Source: Bacillus sp. JCM 19034 | GTDB lineage: Bacteria > Bacillota > Bacilli > Bacillales > Bacillaceae_D | Length of the DNA stretch: 64,000 nt | Assembly (NCBI RefSeq): GCF_001310635.1 | Contig: NZ_BAXR01000001.1 | Span: forward strand, 1 to 64,000 | Direction of reading: 5' to 3' | Part shown: positions 50,112 through 59,124 of the stretch, piece by piece | Layout of the letters: each line of letters opens with the position of its first letter | Numbering within the stretch: position 1 is the first letter of the stretch | Translations under genes and position numbers: made by a program | Notes under the pieces: model-generated | Told to the model about the DNA's origin: nothing | Databases searched by the model: none | Seen by the model: only the letters and a program-made list of their open reading frames with translations

Positions 50112-50735
50112 ATGAACATCGAATGGTTTGACATCGTTCGTTCAATTGGAATTTGGATGAATGGACATGTTTCATGGTTGAAAGCTAAAGAATGGAATGT
50201 TTCGTTTCAGCGAGGTAGTGGAACAGCAATATTAAATGCTTATCATAAAATTTGGCATTTGCAAGTCACTATCGTAAAAGACTTAGCTGAGGTAAATGAA
50301 AACTCGGAATTAACGCTAATTATAAAAAATGGAACAAAGAATACGAAGCACGTTCGTCTTATCATTAAAAAGGATGAGCTCAATTCAAAGAGTACGACTG
50401 TATCAATGGTTTCGTCATTTAAGCAATCAATAGTCACATACGAGCAAAATCGGGTTACGTTGTTATCAACTTCATTTTTCCAAGATGAACATTATCAGTT
50501 AGCTGTTGGCGAGGAAGAAATAATTTGGAATGAGCATCTTGGGACGCTCAATTTATCACCGATTTGGCGAGGAGAGCATATTCGTATGGCTACCATTTCG
50601 TTAAGCTTAGACGGCTACGCTGAACGAGCAGGGCGTATTTGGTTTATAGAAGGGCAATGTGAGGAAGATTTGTATGATGAACACATGAATAAATGGTTGA
50701 AACATCAAAAAAATCCTGAGCAACGGCTATCCTAG
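50112..50735 (+). CDS. Uncharacterised protein downstream of the nucleotidyltransferase-like gene
   Basis: A 207-residue protein that I cannot place in a family. It has no membrane segment and no Cys-rich motif, apart from one Cys near the end (EGQCEEDLYDEH). Composition and alternating hydrophobicity in the middle (LTLIIKNGTKNTKHVRLIIKK) suggest beta structure. GGAGGTG precedes ATG 50112, and the gap from the previous gene is 34 bases, so the two form an operon. Function unknown. Confidence 0.65.
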   Translation: MNIEWFDIVRSIGIWMNGHVSWLKAKEWNVSFQRGSGTAILNAYHKIWHLQVTIVKDLAEVNENSELTLIIKNGTKNTKHVRLIIKKDELNSKSTTVSMVSSFKQSIVTYEQNRVTLLSTSFFQDEHYQLAVGEEEIIWNEHLGTLNLSPIWRGEHIRMATISLSLDGYAERAGRIWFIEGQCEEDLYDEHMNKWLKHQKNPEQRLS

Positions 50736-50746
50736 AATAAATATAC

Positions 50747-50775
50747 TTGAACGTTGGTGAAAGTTTTGCTATTAT
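50747..50775 (+). promoter_or_regulatory. SigmaA promoter for rpmG
   Basis: TTGAAC (50747-50752), a 17-base spacer and TATTAT (50770-50775). It lies 40 bases before the rpmG ATG. No Zur-type operator is visible between them. Confidence 0.6.
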
Positions 50776-50814
50776 AGTCAAGTATGAACTAAGCACAGTT
50801 TGGAGGGATAGCAC

Positions 50815-50964
50815 ATGCGTGTACAAGTTACTCTTGCTTGCACAGAGACAGGAGATCGCAATTATATTACGACTAAAAATAAACGTACGAATCCTGAGCG
50901 TATTGAACTTAAAAAATATAGCCCAAGATTAAAGCGTCATACGCTTCACCGCGAAACAAAGTAA
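50815..50964 (+). CDS. rpmG: 50S ribosomal protein L33 (zinc-free form)
   Basis: A 49-residue ribosomal protein starting [17 protein letters not shown] and ending [12 protein letters not shown]. Only one Cys remains of the two CxxC pairs that bind zinc in the C+ form, so this is a C- paralogue. Such forms can replace zinc-binding L33 when zinc is scarce. GGAGGGATA precedes ATG 50815. The gene is followed by 5-formyl-THF cyclo-ligase, as around B. subtilis yqgN. Confidence 0.95.
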   Translation: MRVQVTLACTETGDRNYITTKNKRTNPERIELKKYSPRLKRHTLHRETK

Positions 50965-51041
50965 GCAGCTGGATTTTCCACTGCTTCTTTTTTCTTATAT
51001 AAAGTAAGGAAGTGTAAACATGGTAAAGGGGGAGACATGTC

Positions 51042-51598
51042 GTGGAGGAGAAGAAGTTGTTACGGAAAGCAACGTTAAAGAAGCTTGAACAAATGTCTGA
51101 TCAAGCCTTTGAAGAAAAGTGCAATTTGATTATCTCACAGCTGTTGCAATCCGCTCAATGGAAAGAACCTAATGTCATAGCGATAACGGTATCGACAAAA
51201 CGGGAAATACATACAGCCTCTATCATTGAACAGGCATGGAAAGAGCAAAAAGTTATTGTTATCCCTCGTACTGATTTTCGAACTAAAAAATGGACTTTTA
51301 TCAGATAAAAGACTGGAACGAAGTAGAACTGTCTAATCACGGTTTATATGAACCTATTAAGGAAAAGACAAAACCTTATTTTAGTAATGAAATTGATTTA
51401 ATGATTGTCCCAGGCGTCGTATTTGATTATAATCGCTTTCGCATCGGTTATGGGGGAGGCTTCTATGATCGCTATTTATCTGCTTATGATGGTCAAACGA
51501 TTGCTCTAGCTACTAATGAGCAAATGGTCCCCACTTTACCACATGAAGGACATGACTTACCTGTGCAAAAGATTTTGACTGAAAGTGGGTGGATCTAA
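51042..51598 (+). CDS. yqgN: 5-formyltetrahydrofolate cyclo-ligase (frameshifted)
   Basis: Converts 5-formyl-THF to 5,10-methenyl-THF with ATP. The family's end motif GYGGGFYDRYL is present at about residues 142-152, and the N-terminal part has the usual basic helix (KKLLRKATLKKLEQM). The frame breaks near 51284 where an A is missing from the run (ACTAAAAAATGG needs one more A); restored it reads FRTKKMDFYQIKDWNEV and about 185 residues. GTG 51042 is spaced from AAGGGGGAG. It abuts the DUF92 gene. Confidence 0.92.
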
Positions 51599-52381
51599 TT
51601 GCTTATCGCATTGCCCTACGTTGGTGTCTTTTTAATTGCCAGTTTTGCATGGTACTCAAAAAAATTAACGTTGTTTGGGACATTTGCGGCTATGTTTGTT
51701 GGCATTTCGATTACTTGGGGACTAGGTTGGATAGGACTGCTCACGTTAGGGCTGTTCTTTTTTAGTTCAAGCTTCTTAAGTTCTTTTAATCACCATCTTA
51801 AAAAAGAAGAAATTAATGAAAAAGGTAGCCAACGTGATGCGATGCAAGTTTTTGCGAATGGCGGGGTAGCAGCAGTTATGGCGATTTTATACGGAATCGT
51901 TGAAAACCCGCTACTTATTGTAGCTTTTATCGCTAGCTTAGCTGCAGCGAATGCCGATACGTGGGCTTCCGAATTAGGTCCGTTAAGCAAAAGGAAACCT
52001 CTGCACATTGCAACGTTTAAGCGAGTAGATAAAGGAACCTCTGGTGCGATATCCTTACTTGGAACGTGTGCAGCATTAGCTGGAAGCTTTGTTATAGCAA
52101 GTTTGATAGGTTTCGTTGAAATATCAAACCAGTTTATATTTTTTTTCATTATAAGTGTTGCCGGTTTTCTTGGGAATGTAATTGATACAGTAATTGGAGC
52201 GTACGGGCAAGTTCTTTACGAGTGTAAGCGTTGTATGTTGAAAACAGAGAAAAGGATTCATTGTGGAAAACGTACTGAGCATATTAGAGGATTTAAATGG
52301 CTTAATAATGATATCGTAAATGTAAGCTGTACGGCGAGTGGTGCAATCATTGCACTTCTTTTCGGCTGGCTGTTCGTTTAG
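51599..52381 (+). CDS. DUF92 family membrane protein
   Basis: Integral membrane protein of 260 residues with six or so spans. The DUF92 signature is in AANADTWASELGPLSKRKP and GTSGAISLLG. Plant VTE6, a phytyl-phosphate kinase, belongs to this family; the bacterial role is unknown but a polyprenyl-phosphate kinase activity is plausible by relation. The TTG start immediately follows the yqgN stop, with GGTGGAT as a likely ribosome site inside yqgN. Confidence 0.85.
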   Translation: MLIALPYVGVFLIASFAWYSKKLTLFGTFAAMFVGISITWGLGWIGLLTLGLFFFSSSFLSSFNHHLKKEEINEKGSQRDAMQVFANGGVAAVMAILYGIVENPLLIVAFIASLAAANADTWASELGPLSKRKPLHIATFKRVDKGTSGAISLLGTCAALAGSFVIASLIGFVEISNQFIFFFIISVAGFLGNVIDTVIGAYGQVLYECKRCMLKTEKRIHCGKRTEHIRGFKWLNNDIVNVSCTASGAIIALLFGWLFV

Positions 52382-52393
52382 GAGGTTAATTAA

Positions 52394-53414
52394 ATGAAGC
52401 AACAAGATCAATATGAACGTTATTCAAGGCAAATGCTTTTGCACCAATAGGACGAGAAGGCCAAGAAACATTAGCAAAGAGTGCTGTGTTAATTGTTGGA
52501 GTTGGTGCACTTGGGACGGTATTAGCCAATCATCTCGTTCGAGCAGGGGTTGGTTTAGTTCGGCTCGCTGACCGTGATTATGTTGAAAAAAGTAATCTTC
52601 AAAGACAGATGTTGTTTGATGAAGAAGACGTTAAAAATTCAACACCAAAAGCAATTGCTGCTAAGGAAAAATTAGAGGCTATAAACTCTACTATTAAAAT
52701 TGAAGCGTTCGTAACAGATGTAACAAAAGAAACACTCCCTGCTTTAATGGATGGTGTGGATGTTGTGTTAGATGGAACCGATAATTTTCAGACTCGTTTT
52801 TTATTGAATGATATGGCTTTTAAACGGGGAGTCCCGTTTGCCTATGGTGGTGCCGTTAGCTCACGGGGAATGTCTGCTCTTTTTGTACCTAATCAGACAC
52901 CATGCTTACGTTGCTTTATTAGCCAAGGGGGAAATGATGGACAAACGTGTGACACGATCGGTGTCATTAGCCTGTTGTTGATATTGTAGCATCATACCAG
53001 GCTGTCGAGACTTTGAAATACCTCGTTGGTGCTGTAGGAGCATTACGAAATACATTAAAAAGCTTCGATATTTGGAGCAATCATCAATTTGATATGAAGT
53101 TGGAAAAAAGCAAAGAAAATTGCCCAACTTGTCAGAATAAAGAATACCCAGCCCTCCTAGAAGAAGACGATCATATAACGACGTTGTGTGGACGAGAAAC
53201 GGTACAAATACATACCGGTCAAAAGTTAGACTTAACTAGTTGGTCTAAGCGTTTATCACAAGTTGCTAACGTAAAGGAGACTCCTTTTCTTGTTAGGGTC
53301 GAATTATCGAATAATGAAAGGCTCGTTTTGTTTCCTGATGGTCGAGTTCTCGTACAAGGAACAGAAGATATTTCAAGAGCGAAGTCCATATTTAGCCAAT
53401 ATATTGGAGGATAA
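52394..53414 (+). CDS. MoeB/ThiF E1-like adenylyltransferase (two frameshifts)
   Basis: E1-like enzyme that adenylates the C-terminal Gly-Gly of MoaD or ThiS. The nucleotide-binding motif is VGVGALGTVLANHLVRAG, the catalytic Asp is in VLDGTDNFQTRFLLND, and the zinc cysteines are CLRC and CPTC. The possible acceptor Cys is in GQTCDTIGVI. Two losses occur: a T near 52437 (CTTTTGCACC to CTTTTTGCACC) and a C near 52970 (AGCCTGTTG to AGCCCTGTTG). Restored, about 340 residues. ThiS is encoded 11 kb away; whether it serves ThiS or MoaD is unclear. Confidence 0.9.
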
Positions 53415-53479
53415 TGTAAATAGGAGAAAGGGATAAAAAAATGTTTCGTTACACATTAAAAGTAAAAGGAGGGCTTCTA

Positions 53480-53671
53480 ATGTTGCAACGAATGATTTCT
53501 TTTATTTCTGTACTGATGACTGTTTATTTTCTGTATAAATTTCGCTACCGAGTTATAAACCTTTTTTTGAGCAAGCGTTTATTACGCAAGCTAGCAGTTA
53601 GCTTTGCAATGCAAATACCTTTTGTACGTGATAAAATTGTTGGTTCAGTATTACAATTTAGTCGACCATAA
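53480..53671 (+). CDS. YqgO-like small membrane protein
   Basis: A 63-residue protein (from ATG 53480 after AGGAGGG) with one N-terminal membrane helix and a basic tail (KFRYRVINLFLSKRLLRKL). An upstream in-frame ATG at 53441 also has a Shine-Dalgarno (AGGAGAAAGGG) and would add 13 residues. Position before gluP matches yqgO of B. subtilis. Function unknown. Confidence 0.65.
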   Translation: MLQRMISFISVLMTVYFLYKFRYRVINLFLSKRLLRKLAVSFAMQIPFVRDKIVGSVLQFSRP

Positions 53672-53687
53672 GCTGGATAAAGGGAGA

Positions 53688-53710
53688 AAGCGGCGTTTGC
53701 CGCTTTTTTC
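53688..53710 (+). terminator. Terminator before gluP
   Basis: AAGCGGC and GCCGCTT with a 4-base loop, followed by a T run. Confidence 0.9.
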
Positions 53711-53818
53711 GTTGTTACATAATAAAAGCATTTATTTCATTTGTTTAGTATAATTGTACTTCAAGTAACGTATAGCAGAATATAACAGAAATCCGGTATC
53801 ATGAAGGAGGTGATACAT

Positions 53819-55322
53819 ATGGATACGATAAGACTTACGTATTTATTTTGGCTACTAGTCCATGATTATGTTCATAAGAAAAAATGGAAAGTTCTATCCA
53901 TAAAAGATCAGGAAGTATGGCTTGTAAATGAACAAGTGAATCCAAAGCAAATGATAAGGCTTGTTCGTCGTGAACTAGATTGGGCTGGGGAGTTAAGGAG
54001 AGATGTTGAAAAAGCAGCACTTGTTTTTGAACAATTGCGTCAAAGACTTCATTATCGCGAGGTTAAAGGGAAGAATATATATGTCTCACAGTATCCACCA
54101 GTTGATGATTGGGAAGAAATTAAGAAGCCAATAGCAGCCAATCAAAAGAAAAAGTCACGAGTGTACACCGTTATTTTAACAAAAGAGGAGATTGAAAAAT
54201 CTAGTGTAAATGAGCTTTATTTTACTGATCAGGTTGAGCAGCTTGAACTTCATACATATTTAATAAAGCAAAACATTGAGCAAGTTTTCAAGGCACAAAC
54301 AGAACAGGAAAAGGCGTTATTTCAATATGGAAAACCATTTGTAACGTATATTCTTTTAGGGTTTATTGTTATTATGTTTGGAGTTATCGAGTGGTATGGA
54401 AGTAGCACAGATATTATGACTTTAATCAAGTTTGGTGCAAAATATAATCCAGCCATCGTTGATGGAGAATGGTGGCGCTTTTTGAGTGCGATGTTTTTGC
54501 ATATAGGCTTGATACATTTACTAATGAATTCGTTGGCGTTGCTCTTCTTAGGGGGGACTGTTGAACGAATGTTTGGTACGGCTCGGTTTGCATGGATTTA
54601 TTTCATTGCCGGCATAGTTGGTTCAATTGCAAGTTTTGCTTTTAATGCCAGTATTTCTGCTGGAGCATCAGGGGCCATTTTCGGTTGTTTTGGTGCACTG
54701 CTTTATTTCGGTTACGTACATCGCTCGTTATTTTTCAGGACTATGGGGATGAATGTTCTCGTTATTTTAGCTATTAACCTTGTTTTCGGCTTCGTTGTTC
54801 CCGTTATTGATAACGGTGCACATATTGGTGGATTAGTTGGCGGTTTTTTAGCAGCTGCTATCGTTCAACTCCCAACGCAAAAACGATCGAAAAAGTCAGC
54901 TTATTTATGCGTTTGTAACTCCAATACTCATTGTTGCTTTATTCGTATTTGGTTTATTTAATGAACAAAAGCTAACCAATGTCACGACAGAGCTCGTCGT
55001 TGGGCAAATGTATTTGCAAGAGGAAGAAGTCGAGCTTGCGTATCCGCATGTAAAGCGAGCTTATGAATTAGACCCAACTATGCCAGAGGCGGCATTTTTA
55101 TTATCTGTTGCAAAAGCAATGAAGGGTCATTATGATGAGGCATTACCTTTATTAGAGGACACAATACGCTTAAAACCGGACTTTCATGAAGCCCATTATA
55201 ATATGGCGGTTATTTATCTTGAGCTTGGGCAGTATGAAGAAGCACGGACAGCTATTGACCGTGCTATCGAGATAGAACCTAAAGAAAGTTATCTTGAACT
55301 TCAAAATAGCCTCATTCATTAA
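53819..55322 (+). CDS. gluP: Rhomboid protease GluP with TPR domain (frameshifted)
   Basis: Membrane serine protease of the rhomboid family; B. subtilis YqgP cleaves the magnesium transporter MgtE. The N-terminal cytosolic domain (about 170 residues) precedes seven spans with the catalytic Ser in SAGASGAIFG and the catalytic His in NGAHIGGLVGG. A C-terminal TPR region includes LDPTMPEAAFLLSVAKAM. The frame shifts by +1 near 54890; an extra A in the A5 run is the simplest cause, giving RSKSQLIYAFVTPILIV. About 500 residues. AAGGAGGTGAT precedes ATG 53819, a near-perfect ribosome site. Confidence 0.93.
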
Positions 55323-56189
55323 TGCTTGATCGTTTGAATAAGCTGCACAGGCTCACCTTCTGGTGTACGGAATAAAATAAAAAAGTGATCAGTTGTTTTT
55401 GGAATTAGTATAAGCGGGACGGTGCTGCCAATTGGGTTTACAACCGTTCCGTCTTCTTGTGTAATCCCTAGAACGTAATGTTTATATAAGCCTTCCCACA
55501 ATCCCCCTAAAAAAGCTTGTGACTGTTCTGTTGTTAATCCGGGTAACTCTTCATACTGAATAAACTCCGTTAGTGGGATTAAATCATACTCATCTTTAGG
55601 TAAATGGTAATACTCTAATAAGTCATCCCAATCATATTGTTGTTGTTGATCTAAATATAATCTAAAACCCTCTTACTCTCCATTGCTCCTCTGTCTCGGG
55701 TATGCGAAACGTCGTTAAGGGGGTAAGAGGCGAGTCTATGACATATAAACGGTCAAAGCTAAGGGCTTGTGCACTCCGAATGATTTCATTTGGATAATGG
55801 ATTTCGGCATGATGAAATGTCACAACACGATAATGGCCACTATCGTCAGAGTCGAGCTTTTTTTCCATAGTGATCGTATCTGTGTTTTTCTTCCATTTTG
55901 TTTGAATATCCTTTAATAACCCATCTTCAAAGAGTAGTGAAATATCATGTCGTAAATATGCTTTTCCATCTAACGTTGAAGAAGTTTCCCAATATAGTGT
56001 GTATTCATCCTCATCTTTTGTGGAATCAAGCTTGATGGTAGAGTGTGTTTCAAGAAAATGTACATGTTCATCAATTGGAAAGAAAGTCAATGTTTCACGT
56101 AAAGGTTCGGGTCTTAAAGTATAGACGAGAAATAGCCCTACGAGAAACGATAAGCATAAAAAAATGAGTGCATATTTCCATTTATTCAT
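55319..56189 (-). CDS. Uncharacterised membrane-anchored protein (frameshifted)
   Basis: No family recognised. From ATG 56189 (GGAGGATC before it) a short basic start leads to one membrane helix (YALIFLCLSFLVGLFLVYTL), then an extracytoplasmic domain of about 260 residues. An extra base near 55670 breaks the frame; removing it (AGAGTAAGAGGG to AGAGTAGAGGG on the gene strand) gives RVEGFRLYLDQQQQYDWDD and continues to the stop at 55319, about 289 residues. Its stop codon overlaps the convergent gluP stop by four bases. Confidence 0.7.
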
Positions 56190-56316
56190 TTGATGATCCT
56201 CCACTTTGGACAAACTGTTTTTGTCATGTATATGTTTTTGTGAAATAAATTATGACTAGTCTGTTTGCATGGATTTGGACTTATTTGCAAATAATCTATG
56301 TAAGTGGGGTGATCGT

Positions 56317-57762
56317 ATGGAAAAAGTAACCGTTCATTATGAACAGAATATTGATTATGTGAAAAAAGAATTAGCCGTTGATGATAATTTCGATATCATT
56401 CATTTAGAGCTTGAACACGGTGGCAGAAAAATGAGTTTATTTCTCGTTGATGGGTTTGGGAAGGATATCGCCTTAACACAGGTTCAAAAACATTTAGCTA
56501 AATTAACTGTTGATGATTTAAAAGTAAAGCCGTTAGATAAGCTTGTTAAACATTCAATACCGTATGTTGAAATTGAAACAAGTGATGATTTAGATGAAGT
56601 GATAGATCAAGTATTATCAGGTCCTGCGGCTCTTTTCGTAGAAGGAGTAGAACGAGTTATTTTAATCGATACAAGGGAATATCCCGTTCGAGGGCCAGCG
56701 GAACCAGATACAGAGAAAGTCATTAGGGGTGCACGTGACGGTTTTGTAGAAACGTTAGTATTAAATGCAGCACTAGTAAGAAGACGGGTTAGAGATAGAA
56801 CGATGCGGGTTGAATATGTGCAAGCAGGCAGAAGATCGAAATCAGATATGGCAATTGTATATATTGGCGATATCGCCGATCAGCATTTTGTAAAGAAATT
56901 GAGAAAGCGTTTAAAAAAGATTGACACCGATGGGTTTCCGATGGCCGATAAAAGTGTTGAAGAATATATTTTCGGTCATTCTTTGAACCCATATCCTTTA
57001 GTTCGTTATACGGAGCGACCAGATGTTGCAGCAACTCATTTATTGGAGGGTCACGTCTTAATTATGGTTGACGGCTCACCGAGTGTCATGATTACTCCTG
57101 CCTCTTTTTGGCACCATTTACAGCATGCAGAAGAGTACCGACAAAAGCCGCTTGTTGGAGCAATACATAGATTAATTCGTTATATTGCTGTTGGTGCATC
57201 GATATTTCTTCTACCTATTTGGTATTTGTTAGCAACCCATCAGCAGTTTGTACCAGAGGCTTTAAATTTTATTGGTGAGCAAGAAACAGGGGAAATTACG
57301 CTATTTATTCAATTTATTATCGCAGAAATTGGAATTGAGATGCTACGAATGGCGGCAATCCATACACCTAGTGCCTTAGCAACTGCGTTAGGTCTTGTTG
57401 CAGCAATCTTAATTGGTGAAGTTGCTATTCAGGTCGGATTGTTTTCACCTGAAGTTGTGTTGTATTTAGCTGCAGTTGCTGTAGGTTCTTATGCTACACC
57501 AAGCTATGAACTCAGCTTAGCAAATCGTATTGTAAGGCTAGCTCTATTAGTATTAACAGCCGCCTTTGGGTTAGGAGGATTCATAATAGGTATCACATTG
57601 TGGCTATTACTTTTAGTAGGTTACAAAGGATTAGGTGTACCTTATTTATGGCCATTTATCCCTTTTGATGCACATGCTTTTAGCGAGGTATTAATTCGAA
57701 AGGCTATGCCATATAAAAAGAGAAGACCAAATATCTTACACCCGAATGATCCTGATCGTTAA
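56317..57762 (+). CDS. GerA-family spore germination protein (SpoVAF-like)
   Basis: Member of the GerA/SpoVAF family of inner-membrane spore germination proteins. ATG 56317 gives 481 residues. The N-terminal cytosolic half contains PVRGPAEPDTEKVIRGARDG, LVLNAALVRRRVRD and HSLNPYPLVRYTERPDV, the family hallmarks. Five or six spans follow, with ATPSYELSLANRIVRLALL and a PYLWPFIPFDAHA ending that look closer to SpoVAF than to nutrient receptor A subunits. No partner B or C gene is adjacent, and it is not within a spoVA operon. The ribosome site (GTGGGGTGAT) is fair. Confidence 0.88.
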   Translation: MEKVTVHYEQNIDYVKKELAVDDNFDIIHLELEHGGRKMSLFLVDGFGKDIALTQVQKHLAKLTVDDLKVKPLDKLVKHSIPYVEIETSDDLDEVIDQVLSGPAALFVEGVERVILIDTREYPVRGPAEPDTEKVIRGARDGFVETLVLNAALVRRRVRDRTMRVEYVQAGRRSKSDMAIVYIGDIADQHFVKKLRKRLKKIDTDGFPMADKSVEEYIFGHSLNPYPLVRYTERPDVAATHLLEGHVLIMVDGSPSVMITPASFWHHLQHAEEYRQKPLVGAIHRLIRYIAVGASIFLLPIWYLLATHQQFVPEALNFIGEQETGEITLFIQFIIAEIGIEMLRMAAIHTPSALATALGLVAAILIGEVAIQVGLFSPEVVLYLAAVAVGSYATPSYELSLANRIVRLALLVLTAAFGLGGFIIGITLWLLLLVGYKGLGVPYLWPFIPFDAHAFSEVLIRKAMPYKKRRPNILHPNDPDR

Positions 57763-57823
57763 AAACAGGGCGACTTATCAAACAAATTGCGATCGAGAAT
57801 TAATATTTCAGGTGTTTTAGGAG

Positions 57824-57885
57824 GAAGCACTGGCTTTGCGTTAGAATTTATGTCACCACGTTTTAACTGCTAAACACAGTGCTTC
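57824..57885. repeat. Spaced inverted repeat between convergent genes
   Basis: GAAGCACTG (57824-57832) and CAGTGCTTC (57877-57885) are perfect reverse complements 44 bases apart, between the germination gene and the YueI-like gene. They may form a long-loop terminator; no T run follows directly. Confidence 0.45.
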
Positions 57886-57898
57886 ATAGTGAGTGTTC

Positions 57899-58291
57899 TT
57901 ATTCATGCATATCTTTTTTATATAAGTCGTCTTTAATAAAAATGTCATTTTGATCAACTGCTTGGCTAGGGTGGGCAAGGACTAGACCAATAGCTGTCGG
58001 TTTGAGCGAATTAACAATCGTATACGCAATTTTATGTTTTGCCGCTTCTTGAATATAATTGGAATAATGTGGATATTGTAAGTCGCTATTTACATATAAG
58101 TGGGCATTCGGGTATTTTTTCATTAGGTCAATGACTTCAGAGTATGTTCCCTTCTTAAAAACTTGCCTTTTCGTTAATGAAATATAAATGCGTTCAATGA
58201 TCGTCGAAAGAAACACATTTCGTTCCTCCGCTTTAATTTCTGGAGCTCCAAATATGCCTCGGTCTAATATATCTTTCATTTTTTTATCCAT
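57899..58291 (-). CDS. YueI-family protein (DUF1694)
   Basis: A 130-residue DUF1694 protein. The conserved core is RGIFGAPEIKAEERNVFLST near the start, then FKKGTYSEVIDLMKKYPNA and a short C-terminal TAIGLVLAHPSQAVD. It is soluble with no Cys; function unknown. AAGGAGGGA precedes the ATG. In B. subtilis yueI is elsewhere, so the location is different here. Confidence 0.82.
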   Translation of the reverse strand: MDKKMKDILDRGIFGAPEIKAEERNVFLSTIIERIYISLTKRQVFKKGTYSEVIDLMKKYPNAHLYVNSDLQYPHYSNYIQEAAKHKIAYTIVNSLKPTAIGLVLAHPSQAVDQNDIFIKDDLYKKDMHE

Positions 58292-58382
58292 ACGAATCCC
58301 TCCTTCAAATGATTGTCCTTCTTATCTTACCTTTTTCTTCATAGGATATAAAGAATTTATGTGGAAAAAGGAGGAACTGACC

Positions 58383-58896
58383 ATGTGGTTATTAATGATT
58401 GTCATTCTATTTGTCTTAACGATCGGCTTAACGATGGGAGGTTTATTGGCAGCACCGAAATATCCTCCACGCCCTATATCTGTGGCTCTATTTGCAATCG
58501 CTTTTTTGCTTTTTTTGCTATATTGGGATGATCTTTGGAATGTTCATGCCGAGCTGGTTTGCTTTTCGCCTTGTTGAAATTCTCATATCAATCTTATCTC
58601 TTCTCATTATTATTGCAGCCGTTACACGTTATCATCCAACGTTAGGCTTTTTTCATCCAGAAGATCGAATCTTACCAATCTTACTTGCTCTTCTCTTCTT
58701 TTTCATGGGATTTGAATGGGGTATCATAGAAATGAGAACGTTTTTCACTTTGTTTGCAGGCTTTATATTCTTTGTAGCAATGGCAATGGGTATCGTCATT
58801 CAGATGCAAATTCGACAAATACTATGGCGTTCATCTTACCATGTATTTGCTCCTCTCATTTGGCTCCTTTTCGTAGGCATGCTTAAGCTGTTATAA
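58383..58896 (+). CDS. Uncharacterised multi-span membrane protein (frameshifted)
   Basis: No named family recognised. ATG 58383 follows AAAGGAGG. About five membrane segments: LLMIVILFVLTIGLTMGGLL, then one broken by the shift, then ILISILSLLIIIAAV, and two more near the end. An extra T in one of the T runs at 58500-58516 breaks the frame; removing it gives ...LLFCYIGMIFGMFMPSWFA and about 170 residues. It lies 19 bases before yqgQ. Confidence 0.65.
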
Positions 58897-58915
58897 TAGA
58901 TGTGAGGTGAATGTG

Positions 58916-59122
58916 ATGAAGTCAATGTATGATGTTCGTCAATTGTTGAAAAAGTATGGAACATTAATTTATACAGGTGAACGTTCTCTTGATCTTTCAT
59001 TAATGGAAGATGAATTACGAGAATTACATGAGTGGAAGATGATCGAGACGACATTATATATGCAAGCTCTTCACATCATTCGACAAGAACAGCGAATTGG
59101 AGAAGGGGTAAAGGGTGAATGA
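58916..59122 (+). CDS. yqgQ: YqgQ family protein (DUF910)
   Basis: A 68-residue helical protein of the DUF910/YqgQ family, reported to bind single-stranded nucleic acid in structural work. The motif [20 protein letters not shown] is at the start. ATG 58916 is 8 bases from GAGGTG; an upstream GTG at 58907 overlaps that site. The end overlaps an upstream possible start of glcK, as in B. subtilis yqgQ-glcK. Confidence 0.9.
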   Translation: MKSMYDVRQLLKKYGTLIYTGERSLDLSLMEDELRELHEWKMIETTLYMQALHIIRQEQRIGEGVKGE

Positions 59123-59124
59123 AA

